Below, one piece after another: positions 22,370 to 29,745 of a stretch of 39,195 nucleotides of DNA. This DNA is from Elusimicrobiota bacterium (GTDB lineage Bacteria; Elusimicrobiota; Elusimicrobia; UBA1565; UBA9628): NCBI GenBank assembly GCA_030696455.1, contig JAUYSH010000051.1, positions 1 through 39,195 on the forward strand, given 5' to 3'. The translations under genes and the position numbers were made by a program. Numbering within the stretch: position 1 is the stretch's first letter; each line of letters starts with the position of its first letter. The notes under the pieces are model-generated. The model saw nothing but the letters and a program-made list of their open reading frames with translations, had not been told where the DNA came from and ran no database searches.

Positions 22370-22965
22370 TCGACGAGATGACGGGCGTCGTCCTCGCGGG
22401 CGGGCGCAGCAGCCGCTTCGGCGCCAACAAGGCGCTGGCCGACTGGAAGGGCGCGCCCCTGGTCCAGTCGGTGGTGAACTCTTTGCTCGAGGTCATGCCG
22501 AAGGTCGTCGTCGTGACGAAGAACGCCGCCGAGCTCGCCTTCCTCAAAACCGAGCGCGTGACCATCGTCGAGGACCTGTGCGAGGGCGGCCATCCCATGG
22601 GCGGCATCTTCACCGCCCTGTCGGGGCTCAAGACCCGTCACGCCTTCGTCGCGGCCTGCGACATGCCCTTCGTGCGGCCGGAGCTCATCAAGGCGCTCTG
22701 GCACTCGCGCGCCGATTACGACGCCGTCATCCCGGTGTGGCGGGACAAGCGCCAGCCCCTGTGCGGGGTCTACTCGCGAGCCTGCGTCGGCATGATCAAG
22801 GCCTCGATCGCCGAGGACTCGCTGGGCATCAAGCATCTCTTCGACCTCCTGCGCACGCGTTTCATGCTGGAGGATGAGGTCGCCGGCGTCGATCCGCAGG
22901 GCCTCTCCTTCATGGACATCGACACCCGCGAGGATTACGAGCGGGCCAAGGGGCTGGCGGCATGA
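22366..22965 (+). CDS. mobA: Molybdenum cofactor guanylyltransferase MobA
   Basis: A 199-residue nucleotidyltransferase. The N-terminal GVVLAGGRSSRFGANKALADWKG is the GTP-binding signature of MobA; VEDLCEGGHPMGGIFTALSGL and AACDMPFVRPELI (metal-binding Asp) follow, with LFDLLRTRF and SFMDIDTREDYERA at the end. It attaches GMP to Mo-molybdopterin, making the bis-MGD cofactor that NapA-type enzymes require. ATGA overlaps at both ends couple it to moeA and moaA. Confidence 0.93.
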   Translation: MIDEMTGVVLAGGRSSRFGANKALADWKGAPLVQSVVNSLLEVMPKVVVVTKNAAELAFLKTERVTIVEDLCEGGHPMGGIFTALSGLKTRHAFVAACDMPFVRPELIKALWHSRADYDAVIPVWRDKRQPLCGVYSRACVGMIKASIAEDSLGIKHLFDLLRTRFMLEDEVAGVDPQGLSFMDIDTREDYERAKGLAA

Positions 22966-23942
22966 TGCGCGACGGCTTCGGCCGGCGCATCGACTACCTG
23001 CGCCTCTCGGTGACGGACCGGTGCAACCTGCGCTGCGTCTATTGCCTGCCCGAGGCGGCGGCGCGCTTCGCGCCGGGATCGGACCTCCTGAGCGACGACG
23101 AGATCGTGACCTTGGCGGGCGCCTTCGCGCGCCTGGGGGTCGCGAAGATACGCATCACCGGCGGGGAGCCGCTGGTGCGCCCCGGCCTGCCGGCGCTGGT
23201 GCGGCGTTTGCGCGCGCTGCCCGGCATCGAGGATCTCTCGCTGAGCACCAACGGAGTCCTCCTCTCCGGCCTTGCCGCCGAGCTGAAGGCGGCGGGGCTG
23301 AGCCGCGTCAACGTGAGCCTCGACACGCTCGATGATCAGCGCTTCGCGAAGATCGCCCGTTTCGGGAGCCTGGGCTCCGTCCTCGCGGGAGTGGAGGCCG
23401 CGGTGGAAGCCGGGCTGGCCCCGGTCAAGCTGAACGTCGTCGTGGCTCGCGGGATGAACGACGACGAGGTCGGGGCCTTCGCCGCGTTGACCGACGATAA
23501 ACCTTTGCATGTCCGCTTCATCGAGCTGATGCCGATGGGCGAGACCGGCTTCTTCACCCCGGAGCGACGGGTCCCCCTCGGCGAGATGATGGCCGCCGCG
23601 GGGCCGCTCGAGCCGTCCGCCGCCCCCCTGGGACACGGCCCCGCCCGGTATTACCGCCGTCCCGGCGCCGCGGGCACGGTCGGCTTCATCAGCGCGCTCA
23701 GCTGCGGCTTCTGCGACGCCTGCAACCGCGTGCGTCTGTCCGCGTCCGGGACCTTGATCGCTTGCCTCGATGGAGAGGACGGCGTGGACCTGCGCACGCC
23801 GCTGAGAGCGGGCGCCGGGCAGGACGAGCTCATGACCCTGATCCGCGAAGGCGTCCGCGCCAAGCCCGAAAGCCACCGCATGATCGCCCGGGCGGGGGCC
23901 GCGGAAGCTAATCCGCGTTATATGTGCTCGATCGGCGGATAA
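22962..23942 (+). CDS. moaA: GTP 3',8-cyclase MoaA
   Basis: A 326-residue radical SAM enzyme that starts molybdopterin synthesis from GTP. It has the N-terminal cluster TDRCNLRCVYC (C21, C25, C28), RITGGEPLVRPGL, and STNGVLL with SRVNVSLDTLD. The substrate-side second cluster is CGFCDACNRVRLSASGTLIAC near the C-terminus, and the chain ends in Gly-Gly, as needed for activity in this family. All key residues are present. moaC, moaE and moaD are not in the window. Its stop is 46 bp before the Rrf2 gene. Confidence 0.96.
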   Translation: MMRDGFGRRIDYLRLSVTDRCNLRCVYCLPEAAARFAPGSDLLSDDEIVTLAGAFARLGVAKIRITGGEPLVRPGLPALVRRLRALPGIEDLSLSTNGVLLSGLAAELKAAGLSRVNVSLDTLDDQRFAKIARFGSLGSVLAGVEAAVEAGLAPVKLNVVVARGMNDDEVGAFAALTDDKPLHVRFIELMPMGETGFFTPERRVPLGEMMAAAGPLEPSAAPLGHGPARYYRRPGAAGTVGFISALSCGFCDACNRVRLSASGTLIACLDGEDGVDLRTPLRAGAGQDELMTLIREGVRAKPESHRMIARAGAAEANPRYMCSIGG

Positions 23943-23955
23943 CCGGAGCATTTTG

Positions 23956-23972
23956 TTGGTCAATTCGTTGCA
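23956..23972 (+). promoter_or_regulatory. Candidate sigma-54 promoter of Rrf2–porin–napA operon
   Basis: TTGGTCAATTCGTTGCA has GG/GC spacing of 10. The predicted start is near 23983, only about 6 nt before the ATG at 23989, so the message would be nearly leaderless. The downstream ATAACGGACAA box (23978-23988) is identical to that before tatA. Confidence 0.5.
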
Positions 23973-23988
23973 GGACAATAACGGACAA

Positions 23989-24435
23989 ATGAATCCGGAT
24001 TCCCGCCTTCTGCAGCTGCCCCAATCCTCGCGCTACGCGGTCACCGCCGCGGTCTACCTCGCGTTGCGAACGGACGACGCCTATCACATGGTCGGCAACA
24101 TCGCCCGGGACAACGGGCTGTCTCCCAGCTACCTCTCCAAGATCCTCCAGCGACTCGCGCATCATGACATCCTCGACAGCCGCCGAGGAGCCAAAGGCGG
24201 CTACCGCCTGAGACGGCCCGCCGCCGAGATCACTTTATCCGACGTCGTCTCCGCCTCCCGCCGCGCGGACACCGATCCGATGCCGTGCATGGTCGAGGCC
24301 CGGGACTGTGACTGCTCCTCGCCCTGCGCCATGCACGATCTGGTCGCGCAGACCGAGGAAGCGATGCTGAAAAAGCTGAACAAGACCACCCTCGCCGATT
24401 TCAAACACACCCGACGCTCCCAGGAGAGATCATGA
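23989..24435 (+). CDS. Rrf2-family transcriptional regulator
   Basis: A 148-residue Rrf2 protein. The winged helix spans about 7-85 (SSRYAVTAAVYLAL; IARDNGLSPSYLSKILQRLAHHDILDSRRGAKGGYRL). The sensor loop has cysteines in CMVEARDCDCSSPCAMHDL (about 105-122), the position where NsrR, IscR and RsrR bind an iron-sulfur cluster; four cysteines lie here instead of the usual three. It could therefore sense nitric oxide, oxygen or cluster status, fitting control of an anaerobic nitrate-type respiration operon. The ATG at 23989 lies directly after the shared box; an upstream TTG would fall inside the proposed promoter. The gene is ATGA-coupled to the porin gene. Confidence 0.9.
   Translation: MNPDSRLLQLPQSSRYAVTAAVYLALRTDDAYHMVGNIARDNGLSPSYLSKILQRLAHHDILDSRRGAKGGYRLRRPAAEITLSDVVSASRRADTDPMPCMVEARDCDCSSPCAMHDLVAQTEEAMLKKLNKTTLADFKHTRRSQERS
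23991..24002. promoter_or_regulatory. 12-bp palindrome over the Rrf2 start codon
   Basis: GAATCCGGATTC is a perfect palindrome beginning at the last base of the Rrf2 ATG. A related GTCCGG follows the shared box before tatA. It is a plausible autoregulatory site for the Rrf2 protein. Confidence 0.4.
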
Positions 24436-25685
24436 TCGCCCTGTCCACGCTGTTCCTTTTTGTCGCATCGTCCGCCGCGGCCGCGATCGAGCCTCCCAAG
24501 CTGACCTTCGGCGGCCAGGTCCGCGCCCGCGCCGAGACCACGAACATCGAAAGCTACGCCACGCCGCTCAAGCGCCGCGGCTACGACCTCACCACGCTTC
24601 GCACCCGCCTCGGCGTCGCCGTCGAGACGGGCCACAAGGTCAACGGCTTCATCCAACTCCAGGATTCCCGCAGCTGGGGCTCGGAGACCACGGTGGCGAC
24701 GAACATGAACCTCGTGGATCTCCACCAGGGCTACGTGGACGTCCTCGACCTTTTCTCCCAGCCGCTCGACCTGCGTGTCGGCCGGATGGAGATGCAGTAT
24801 GGAGATCAGCGCCTGATCAGCCCGCTTGACTGGAGCAATGTCGGACGGGCCTGGGACGGCGCGCGCCTGCGCTGGCGGGGAAGCAATTACAGCGTGGATC
24901 TCTTCGACGCCGTCGTCAAGGAAGTCAACATCGCCAAGCGCAACGGCCACTTCTGGGGCCTGTACGCCTCCTGCAAGGCGGTGCCCAAGCACGAGTTCGA
25001 CGCCTACATCCTGGGACGCGACCAGCGCGACGGGACCGTGCCCAACGAGCGCGCGACGTCGAACGGGAACCTAAGCGACCGCACCGTCGGCGCCCGGATC
25101 AAAGGCACGCCTGGACGCTTCGACTACACCGGCGAGGCGGACTGGCAGTTCGGGCGCAAGGCCGGCCAGCAGGTCCGGGCCTGGGCGTTGGCCGCGACCG
25201 GCGGCTACACCTTGGACCTCGCCTACAAGCCCCGCCTCGGAGCCGAGTACACCTTCGCCAGCGGCGACTCGAACTCCGCCGACGGCAAGGTCCAGACCTT
25301 CGACCCTCTCTATGCGTTCATCCACGCCTACCAGGGCTACCAGGACATCTTCGCCTGGAAGAACGGCCACGACTTCAAGGGCAGTGTCTCCGTCGATCCC
25401 AAGCCCGGCTGGCGCGCGCAGGCCGACTTCCATCACTTCCGTCTCCACCGCGCCTTCGACGCGTGGTACGACGCGACGGGCGCGGCGATCATCGCGCGCT
25501 CGGCCACCGGCGCGCCGGGCAAGGACATCGGCAACGAGCTCGACCTTCACGTGAGGGGCAAGTTCCGCGAGGTCATCACCCTCTGGTTCGGCTGGTCCCG
25601 CTTCTTCGCGGGCTCGTATGTGAAGGCGACGACGACGCGCGGCGACCGCGACTGGGGCTTCTTCCAGGCCGCGTTCAACTTTTGA
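24432..25685 (+). CDS. Outer-membrane beta-barrel porin (alginate-export-like)
   Basis: A 417-residue exported protein with a signal peptide (MIALSTLFLFVASSAAAA). From LTFGGQVRARAET onward it alternates short amphipathic strands and turns. The segments YVDVLDLFSQPLDLRVGRMEMQYGDQRLISPLDWSNVGRAWDGARLRW, YTLDLAYKPRLGAEYTFASGDSN and GNELDLHVRGKFREVITLWFGWSRF match the alginate-export/AlgE-like barrel pattern common in anaerobic respirers. The final residue is Phe (AAFNF), the usual outer-membrane targeting end. It lies between the Rrf2 gene and napA (13-bp gap), so it may let nitrate or another substrate or product cross the outer membrane. The specific solute cannot be read from sequence. Confidence 0.82.
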   Translation: MIALSTLFLFVASSAAAAIEPPKLTFGGQVRARAETTNIESYATPLKRRGYDLTTLRTRLGVAVETGHKVNGFIQLQDSRSWGSETTVATNMNLVDLHQGYVDVLDLFSQPLDLRVGRMEMQYGDQRLISPLDWSNVGRAWDGARLRWRGSNYSVDLFDAVVKEVNIAKRNGHFWGLYASCKAVPKHEFDAYILGRDQRDGTVPNERATSNGNLSDRTVGARIKGTPGRFDYTGEADWQFGRKAGQQVRAWALAATGGYTLDLAYKPRLGAEYTFASGDSNSADGKVQTFDPLYAFIHAYQGYQDIFAWKNGHDFKGSVSVDPKPGWRAQADFHHFRLHRAFDAWYDATGAAIIARSATGAPGKDIGNELDLHVRGKFREVITLWFGWSRFFAGSYVKATTTRGDRDWGFFQAAFNF

Positions 25686-25698
25686 TTTCGGGGGATTC

Positions 25699-28470
25699 AT
25701 GGACAAGAATAACGAAGAGCAGTCGGATCTGACGCGCAGGGACTTCCTCAAGGCGAGCGGCGCCGCCGCCGCGGCGCTGGGCGTCTCCTCGCTTCCCGGC
25801 GAACTGGCCACCGCAGCCGACGTCACCAAGGTCATGGGCGGCAAGTTCCGCCGCGAGCTCCAGTCCCAGTGCCCCTACTGCGGCGTCGGCTGCGGGACCT
25901 TGATCCAGGTCGAGGGCGACACCATCGTGGGCATGGTCCCCGACAAGCTCCACCCCACGAACAAGGGCGTCATGTGCATCAAGGGCCTCAACGCGCAGGA
26001 ACCTATCTATCGAGATCGCCTCGAGAAGTGCCTCATCCGCAAGGACATGAGCGATCCCCTGCGCGGCCATGTCTCCGAGAGCAAGGGCCGCTTCGACGAG
26101 TCGGTCTACCGGGAGGCGTCCTACGAGGAAGCCGAGCACGTCGTCGCCGAGCGCATCGCCGAGCTCGTCAAGAAGGAAGGCGGCGGCTCGGTCGGCCTCA
26201 ACGGCTCCGGCCAGCTGACCATGGAGGCGCAGTGGATCGAGAACGTCCTGATGAAGGGCGTGCTCAGCTCCAACGCCATCGAGGCCAACGCCCGCATGTG
26301 CATGACCTCCGCGGCCACGGGCTACTTCGCCTCCTACGGCTCCGACACGCCGCCCACCTCCTACGACGACATCGAGCTCGCGGACTTCATCTCCTTCTGG
26401 GGCCATAACGCCCGCGAGGCGCATCCGATCCTGTTCTGGCGCGTGGCCGACCACAAGCGCGAGAAGGGGACTCCCACCCTCGTCTCCGATCCCCGCCGCA
26501 CCGGCACCGTGCAGGGCCTCGAGGAGATCGATCCGAGGAACTCCTTCCACTTCCAGACCATTAACGGCGACATCTCCTATCTCAACGCGATCGCCTACGT
26601 GATCATCACCAAGTACCCCGAGGCCGTCATGCCCGAGGCCTGGCTCGAGAAGAACGTCGACGGCTGGCGCGAGTACATCGAGGGCGTCAAAGCGCGCTAC
26701 TCCCCGAAGCAGGTCGTCGCCGAGCTCAAGCCCCTCGACCGGGGCCGGATCACGGTCGAGCAGATCGAGAACATCGGCAAGCTGTGGGCCGAGGCCTCCA
26801 TCAAGGGCCGCAAGCGCGGAAAGGGCGGCGTGCTCACCTTCTGGGGCATCGGCTACAACCAGATGATCCACGGCCAGCACAACACCATCTCGATCATCAA
26901 CCTCCACCTGCTCACCGGCAACCTCGGACGGCCCGGCTGCGGCTCGCATTCCCAGACCGGGCAGCCCAATGCGATGAGCGAGCGCCTCATGGGCGGCCTC
27001 ACGGGACGCCTGCCGTTCAACAAGGGTCTCGAGAACGACGCTTGGCGCACCCACATCAACAAGGCCTGGCGCCTGCCCGAGGGCCGGCTCGACCTCACCT
27101 TCAAGCAGAAGCCCACCATGGTCATCCCGATGATGGAGCGGGCGCTCAAGGGCGACCTTAAGGCGATGTTCTGGATGTACACCACCCACGTGCACATGCC
27201 CGATCTGAACACCTTGGTGCGGCCGGCTCTCACCAAGATGTTCGTCGTCGTGCAGGATATCTACCGCCACGCGCCGAACCTGCTGTACGCCGACGTGGTG
27301 TTCCCCGCGATCACCTGGGGAGAGTGGACGGGAGGCACCTACATCCAGAGCGAGCGGCGCCTGTACGTCTGCGACGGCGTCTCGGTGGGCAAGAACGAGA
27401 AGGGACAGCCCCTGCTCGAGGCGCTGCCGGACATGGACCTGGCCATCGACAAGTCCAAGCTCATCGCCCGCATGCTCGGCCTCGACGCGGACAAGATCTT
27501 CCCTTACAAGAAGACCCTCAAGAACAAGTACGGCCAGAAGTTCTACGACCCCGAGGACGTGTTCCGGGACATCATCAAGGCCTCCAAGGGCTCCGACGCC
27601 GACCTCACCGGCATGCTCGAGGTCGAGAAGCGCGATGGCGTCGGGCTCTACGAGCAGATGCGCCGCCTGCGCGGCATCCAGTGGCCGGCGCCGACCTACG
27701 CCATCGCCAAGAAGGGCGGCACGGCGCGCCGCTACCTGGGCCAAGAAGGCTGGGCGGGACAGCCGTACGGCGCCTTCGCCCATCCCAACGGCAAGGCGCG
27801 CCTGAAGCTGTGCGAGCAGAACTACTCGACGCTCAAGGAGACCTGCGGCAAGATGATGACCTTCGGCGAATCGGTCGGCCTCAGGAAGCGCGAGGGCGCG
27901 TCGAACAAGGAGATGCTCGAGGCGGCCGAGAAGCAGCCGTTCATGATGGACAACATGGACCTGCTCATCAAGGCCCGCGACAACGCTCTGCCGCCGGAGA
28001 TCCCCGACCTCGACTTCTACGACGATGCGAGCAAGACGCTCGAGGACGCCGCCAAGGAGAACAAGTACCCGTTCTGGCTCGGCCTGGGCATCGTCTACGA
28101 GCACTTCCACTCCGCCAAGACCATCCAGGGCCCGACGACGCTCAAGCTCGTGCCCGAGCAGTATGTCGAGGTCAGCGCCGAGGACGCCAAGCGCTGGAAC
28201 CTCGAGGACGGCGAAAAGGTCCGCATCGTCACGCGCCGCGGCTCCTACGAGGGCCGCGTCTCGGTCGGCACGGACTCGATGGTCAAGCCGGCCCGCTCGC
28301 AGGTGCCCGCCGGCTACATGTTCAGCCCGTGGAACCTCTCGGTGGCCGACAGCTCCGACCCCGCGAAGAACCGCTGGCTGGTCAACGCGACGAGCCACCG
28401 CGCCTGGGACCCCGTCTCCGGCCAGGCCGACTACAAGAAGCTGGCGATGCGCCTGGAGAGGATCGCGTAA
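25699..28470 (+). CDS. napA: NapA-family periplasmic molybdenum reductase (variant)
   Basis: A 923-residue molybdopterin oxidoreductase. It has a Tat signal TRRDFLKASGAAAAALG (residues 12-28), a [4Fe-4S] motif CPYCGVGCG with a fourth Cys (C58, C61, C65, C93), K95, and a likely Mo-ligand C201 in NARMCMTSAATGYF. TSYDDIELADFISFWGHNAREAHPILFWRV, NLHLLTGNLGRPGCGSHSQTGQPNA and TGRLPFNKG all follow the NapA plan, and the C-terminus matches NapA (NRWLVNATSHRAWDPVSGQADYKKLA). It is about 90 residues longer than usual. The NapA 'EKEGAYGNAERR' region reads GEWTGGTYIQSERR. Nitrate reductase is the best guess, but the changes near the substrate funnel leave the substrate open. NapB, NapC and NapD genes are absent here. 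Confidence 0.87.
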   Translation: MDKNNEEQSDLTRRDFLKASGAAAAALGVSSLPGELATAADVTKVMGGKFRRELQSQCPYCGVGCGTLIQVEGDTIVGMVPDKLHPTNKGVMCIKGLNAQEPIYRDRLEKCLIRKDMSDPLRGHVSESKGRFDESVYREASYEEAEHVVAERIAELVKKEGGGSVGLNGSGQLTMEAQWIENVLMKGVLSSNAIEANARMCMTSAATGYFASYGSDTPPTSYDDIELADFISFWGHNAREAHPILFWRVADHKREKGTPTLVSDPRRTGTVQGLEEIDPRNSFHFQTINGDISYLNAIAYVIITKYPEAVMPEAWLEKNVDGWREYIEGVKARYSPKQVVAELKPLDRGRITVEQIENIGKLWAEASIKGRKRGKGGVLTFWGIGYNQMIHGQHNTISIINLHLLTGNLGRPGCGSHSQTGQPNAMSERLMGGLTGRLPFNKGLENDAWRTHINKAWRLPEGRLDLTFKQKPTMVIPMMERALKGDLKAMFWMYTTHVHMPDLNTLVRPALTKMFVVVQDIYRHAPNLLYADVVFPAITWGEWTGGTYIQSERRLYVCDGVSVGKNEKGQPLLEALPDMDLAIDKSKLIARMLGLDADKIFPYKKTLKNKYGQKFYDPEDVFRDIIKASKGSDADLTGMLEVEKRDGVGLYEQMRRLRGIQWPAPTYAIAKKGGTARRYLGQEGWAGQPYGAFAHPNGKARLKLCEQNYSTLKETCGKMMTFGESVGLRKREGASNKEMLEAAEKQPFMMDNMDLLIKARDNALPPEIPDLDFYDDASKTLEDAAKENKYPFWLGLGIVYEHFHSAKTIQGPTTLKLVPEQYVEVSAEDAKRWNLEDGEKVRIVTRRGSYEGRVSVGTDSMVKPARSQVPAGYMFSPWNLSVADSSDPAKNRWLVNATSHRAWDPVSGQADYKKLAMRLERIA

Positions 28471-28471
28471 A

Positions 28472-28504
28472 GGCCGACGACTATCCTCAAGGATAGTCGC
28501 GGCC
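28472..28504 (+). other. Strong intercistronic hairpin between napA and first napG
   Basis: A 10-bp perfect dyad (CGACTATCCT / AGGATAGTCG) is extended by GGCCG/CGGCC with one bulged A, giving roughly a 14-bp stem with a TCAA loop. It fills most of the 44-bp gap and ends 10 nt before the next ATG, with no T-run. It is likely an mRNA-stabilising or processing structure, or an attenuator that makes NapA more abundant than the downstream proteins. Confidence 0.6.
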
Positions 28505-28514
28505 GGACTCGAAG

Positions 28515-29129
28515 ATGAAAGAAGTCAGCCGGCGGGAGTTCTTGAAGAACGCGGCGGCGACCGGGGCGGCCTTGGCCGCCTCGGCCGTCCTGCTGCGTCC
28601 CGCCGCGGCCGAGACGGGCGTCATCCGCCCCCCCGGCGCCGTGGAGCAGGGCGAGTTCCTGTCGCGCTGCATCCGCTGCGGGCGCTGCGGGGACGCCTGC
28701 CCGAGCCAGGCCATCATGATGTTCACCGAGGCCAACGGCGAGAAGTTCTCGCTCAAGCCCGGGCCGGGGGACGACGGCACGCCGATCGTCTTCCCCCGCC
28801 AGCAGGCCTGCAATCTGTGCCAGAAGGTGAGCGGGGAGTACCTGCGCTGCACCGAGGTCTGCCCGACCGGGGCGCTGACCAAGCTCCTGAAGACCGAGGC
28901 GGCGGCGAAGGTCAAGATGGGGGTGGCCAAGCTCGACAAAAACCTGTGCTACTCGTACAACAGCAAGACCTGCGGGGTCTGCATCCGCGCCTGCCCGATC
29001 CCGGGGGCGATGAAGACCGGCCCCGGCGAGAGGCCGATCTTCGACGAGAGCTTCTGCGTCGGCTGCGGCCTGTGCGAGCGCTCCTGCATCCGCTACCCGC
29101 AGGCCATCATGGTGGTCGCCCGTGTCTGA
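28515..29129 (+). CDS. napG: NapG-type Tat-exported ferredoxin (copy 1)
   Basis: A 204-residue protein with a Tat signal (SRREFLKNAAATGAALAASAVLL) and four [4Fe-4S] motifs: CIRCGRCGDACP; CNLCQK…LRCTEVCP; CYSY…CGVCIRACP; CVGCGLCERSC. This matches NapG, the periplasmic polyferredoxin that passes electrons from the quinol-oxidising NapH to the reductase. 'GVIRPPGAV-Q-EFL-RCIRCG' after the signal is the usual lead-in. It overlaps the next gene by 8 bp. A second NapG follows, which is unusual. Confidence 0.88.
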   Translation: MKEVSRREFLKNAAATGAALAASAVLLRPAAAETGVIRPPGAVEQGEFLSRCIRCGRCGDACPSQAIMMFTEANGEKFSLKPGPGDDGTPIVFPRQQACNLCQKVSGEYLRCTEVCPTGALTKLLKTEAAAKVKMGVAKLDKNLCYSYNSKTCGVCIRACPIPGAMKTGPGERPIFDESFCVGCGLCERSCIRYPQAIMVVARV

Positions 29130-29745
29130 ACGGGGTCTGACCCGCCGGGAGGCGCTCATCCGTTCCGCGGCCGCCGCGGCGGGCGGCGGCCTCCTGCTCG
29201 GCCTGCTGCGCTGCGGCGAGAGCGCCCCGGCGTCGAACGTCCCGCCGGACCTGGTCCGCCGCGGCCTGCTGCGCCCGCCCGGGGCCGTCGCGGAAAGCGA
29301 GTTCCTGGCCCGCTGCATCCGCTGCCAGCGCTGCGCCGAGGTGTGCGAGACCGACGCGATATTGATCGCGCCGCGCGCGGCGGGGCGCACGGCCCACACG
29401 CCCTATATCGTCCCGGAGACCGCGGCCTGCGACCTGTGCCTGGCCTGCGGCAAGGCCTGCCCCACTGGAGCGCTGGAACCGCTTCGATCTATGGCCGACG
29501 CCCGCATGGGCGTGGCCGTCGTCGACAAGCGCCTGTGCGTCAGCCACAACGGCACCGGGGTGTGCGGCGCCTGCTTCACCATCTGCCCATTGAAGGGCAA
29601 GGCGATCACGCAGGGCAAGCACAACGCGCCCACGGTCCACGAGAAGGCCTGCGCCGGCTGCGGCCTGTGCGAGGAAGCCTGCATCGTCGACGACCCGATG
29701 GACGGCCGCGCGATCCGCGTGCGCAGCGAGAGGGCCTGGTCATGA
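29122..29745 (+). CDS. NapG-type ferredoxin (copy 2), possible lipoprotein
   Basis: A 207-residue paralogue of the preceding protein. The twin-arginine signal LTRREALIRSAAAAAGGGLLLGLLRC ends in a cysteine that may be lipid-anchored, although Arg at -1 is not canonical. Four clusters follow: CIRCQRCAEVC; CDLCLACGKACP; CVSH…CGACFTICP; CAGCGLCEEAC. The RPPGAVAESEFLARC lead-in is kept. The start is GTG at 29122, inside the previous gene's last codons. Tandem NapG copies could form an electron wire between NapH and NapA or serve two partners. It is ATGA-coupled to the NapH gene. Confidence 0.85.
   Translation: MSERGLTRREALIRSAAAAAGGGLLLGLLRCGESAPASNVPPDLVRRGLLRPPGAVAESEFLARCIRCQRCAEVCETDAILIAPRAAGRTAHTPYIVPETAACDLCLACGKACPTGALEPLRSMADARMGVAVVDKRLCVSHNGTGVCGACFTICPLKGKAITQGKHNAPTVHEKACAGCGLCEEACIVDDPMDGRAIRVRSERAWS

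Noticed and set aside
25699-28470. Formate dehydrogenase or assimilatory nitrate reductase
   Set aside because: The Mo-ligand region is NARMCM with Cys (no selenocysteine or UGA), the Tat signal indicates periplasm, and the neighbours are NapG/NapH types.
28472-28504. Intrinsic terminator ending napA transcription
   Set aside because: No U-tract follows the stem, and the downstream genes in the same direction have no recognisable separate promoter.
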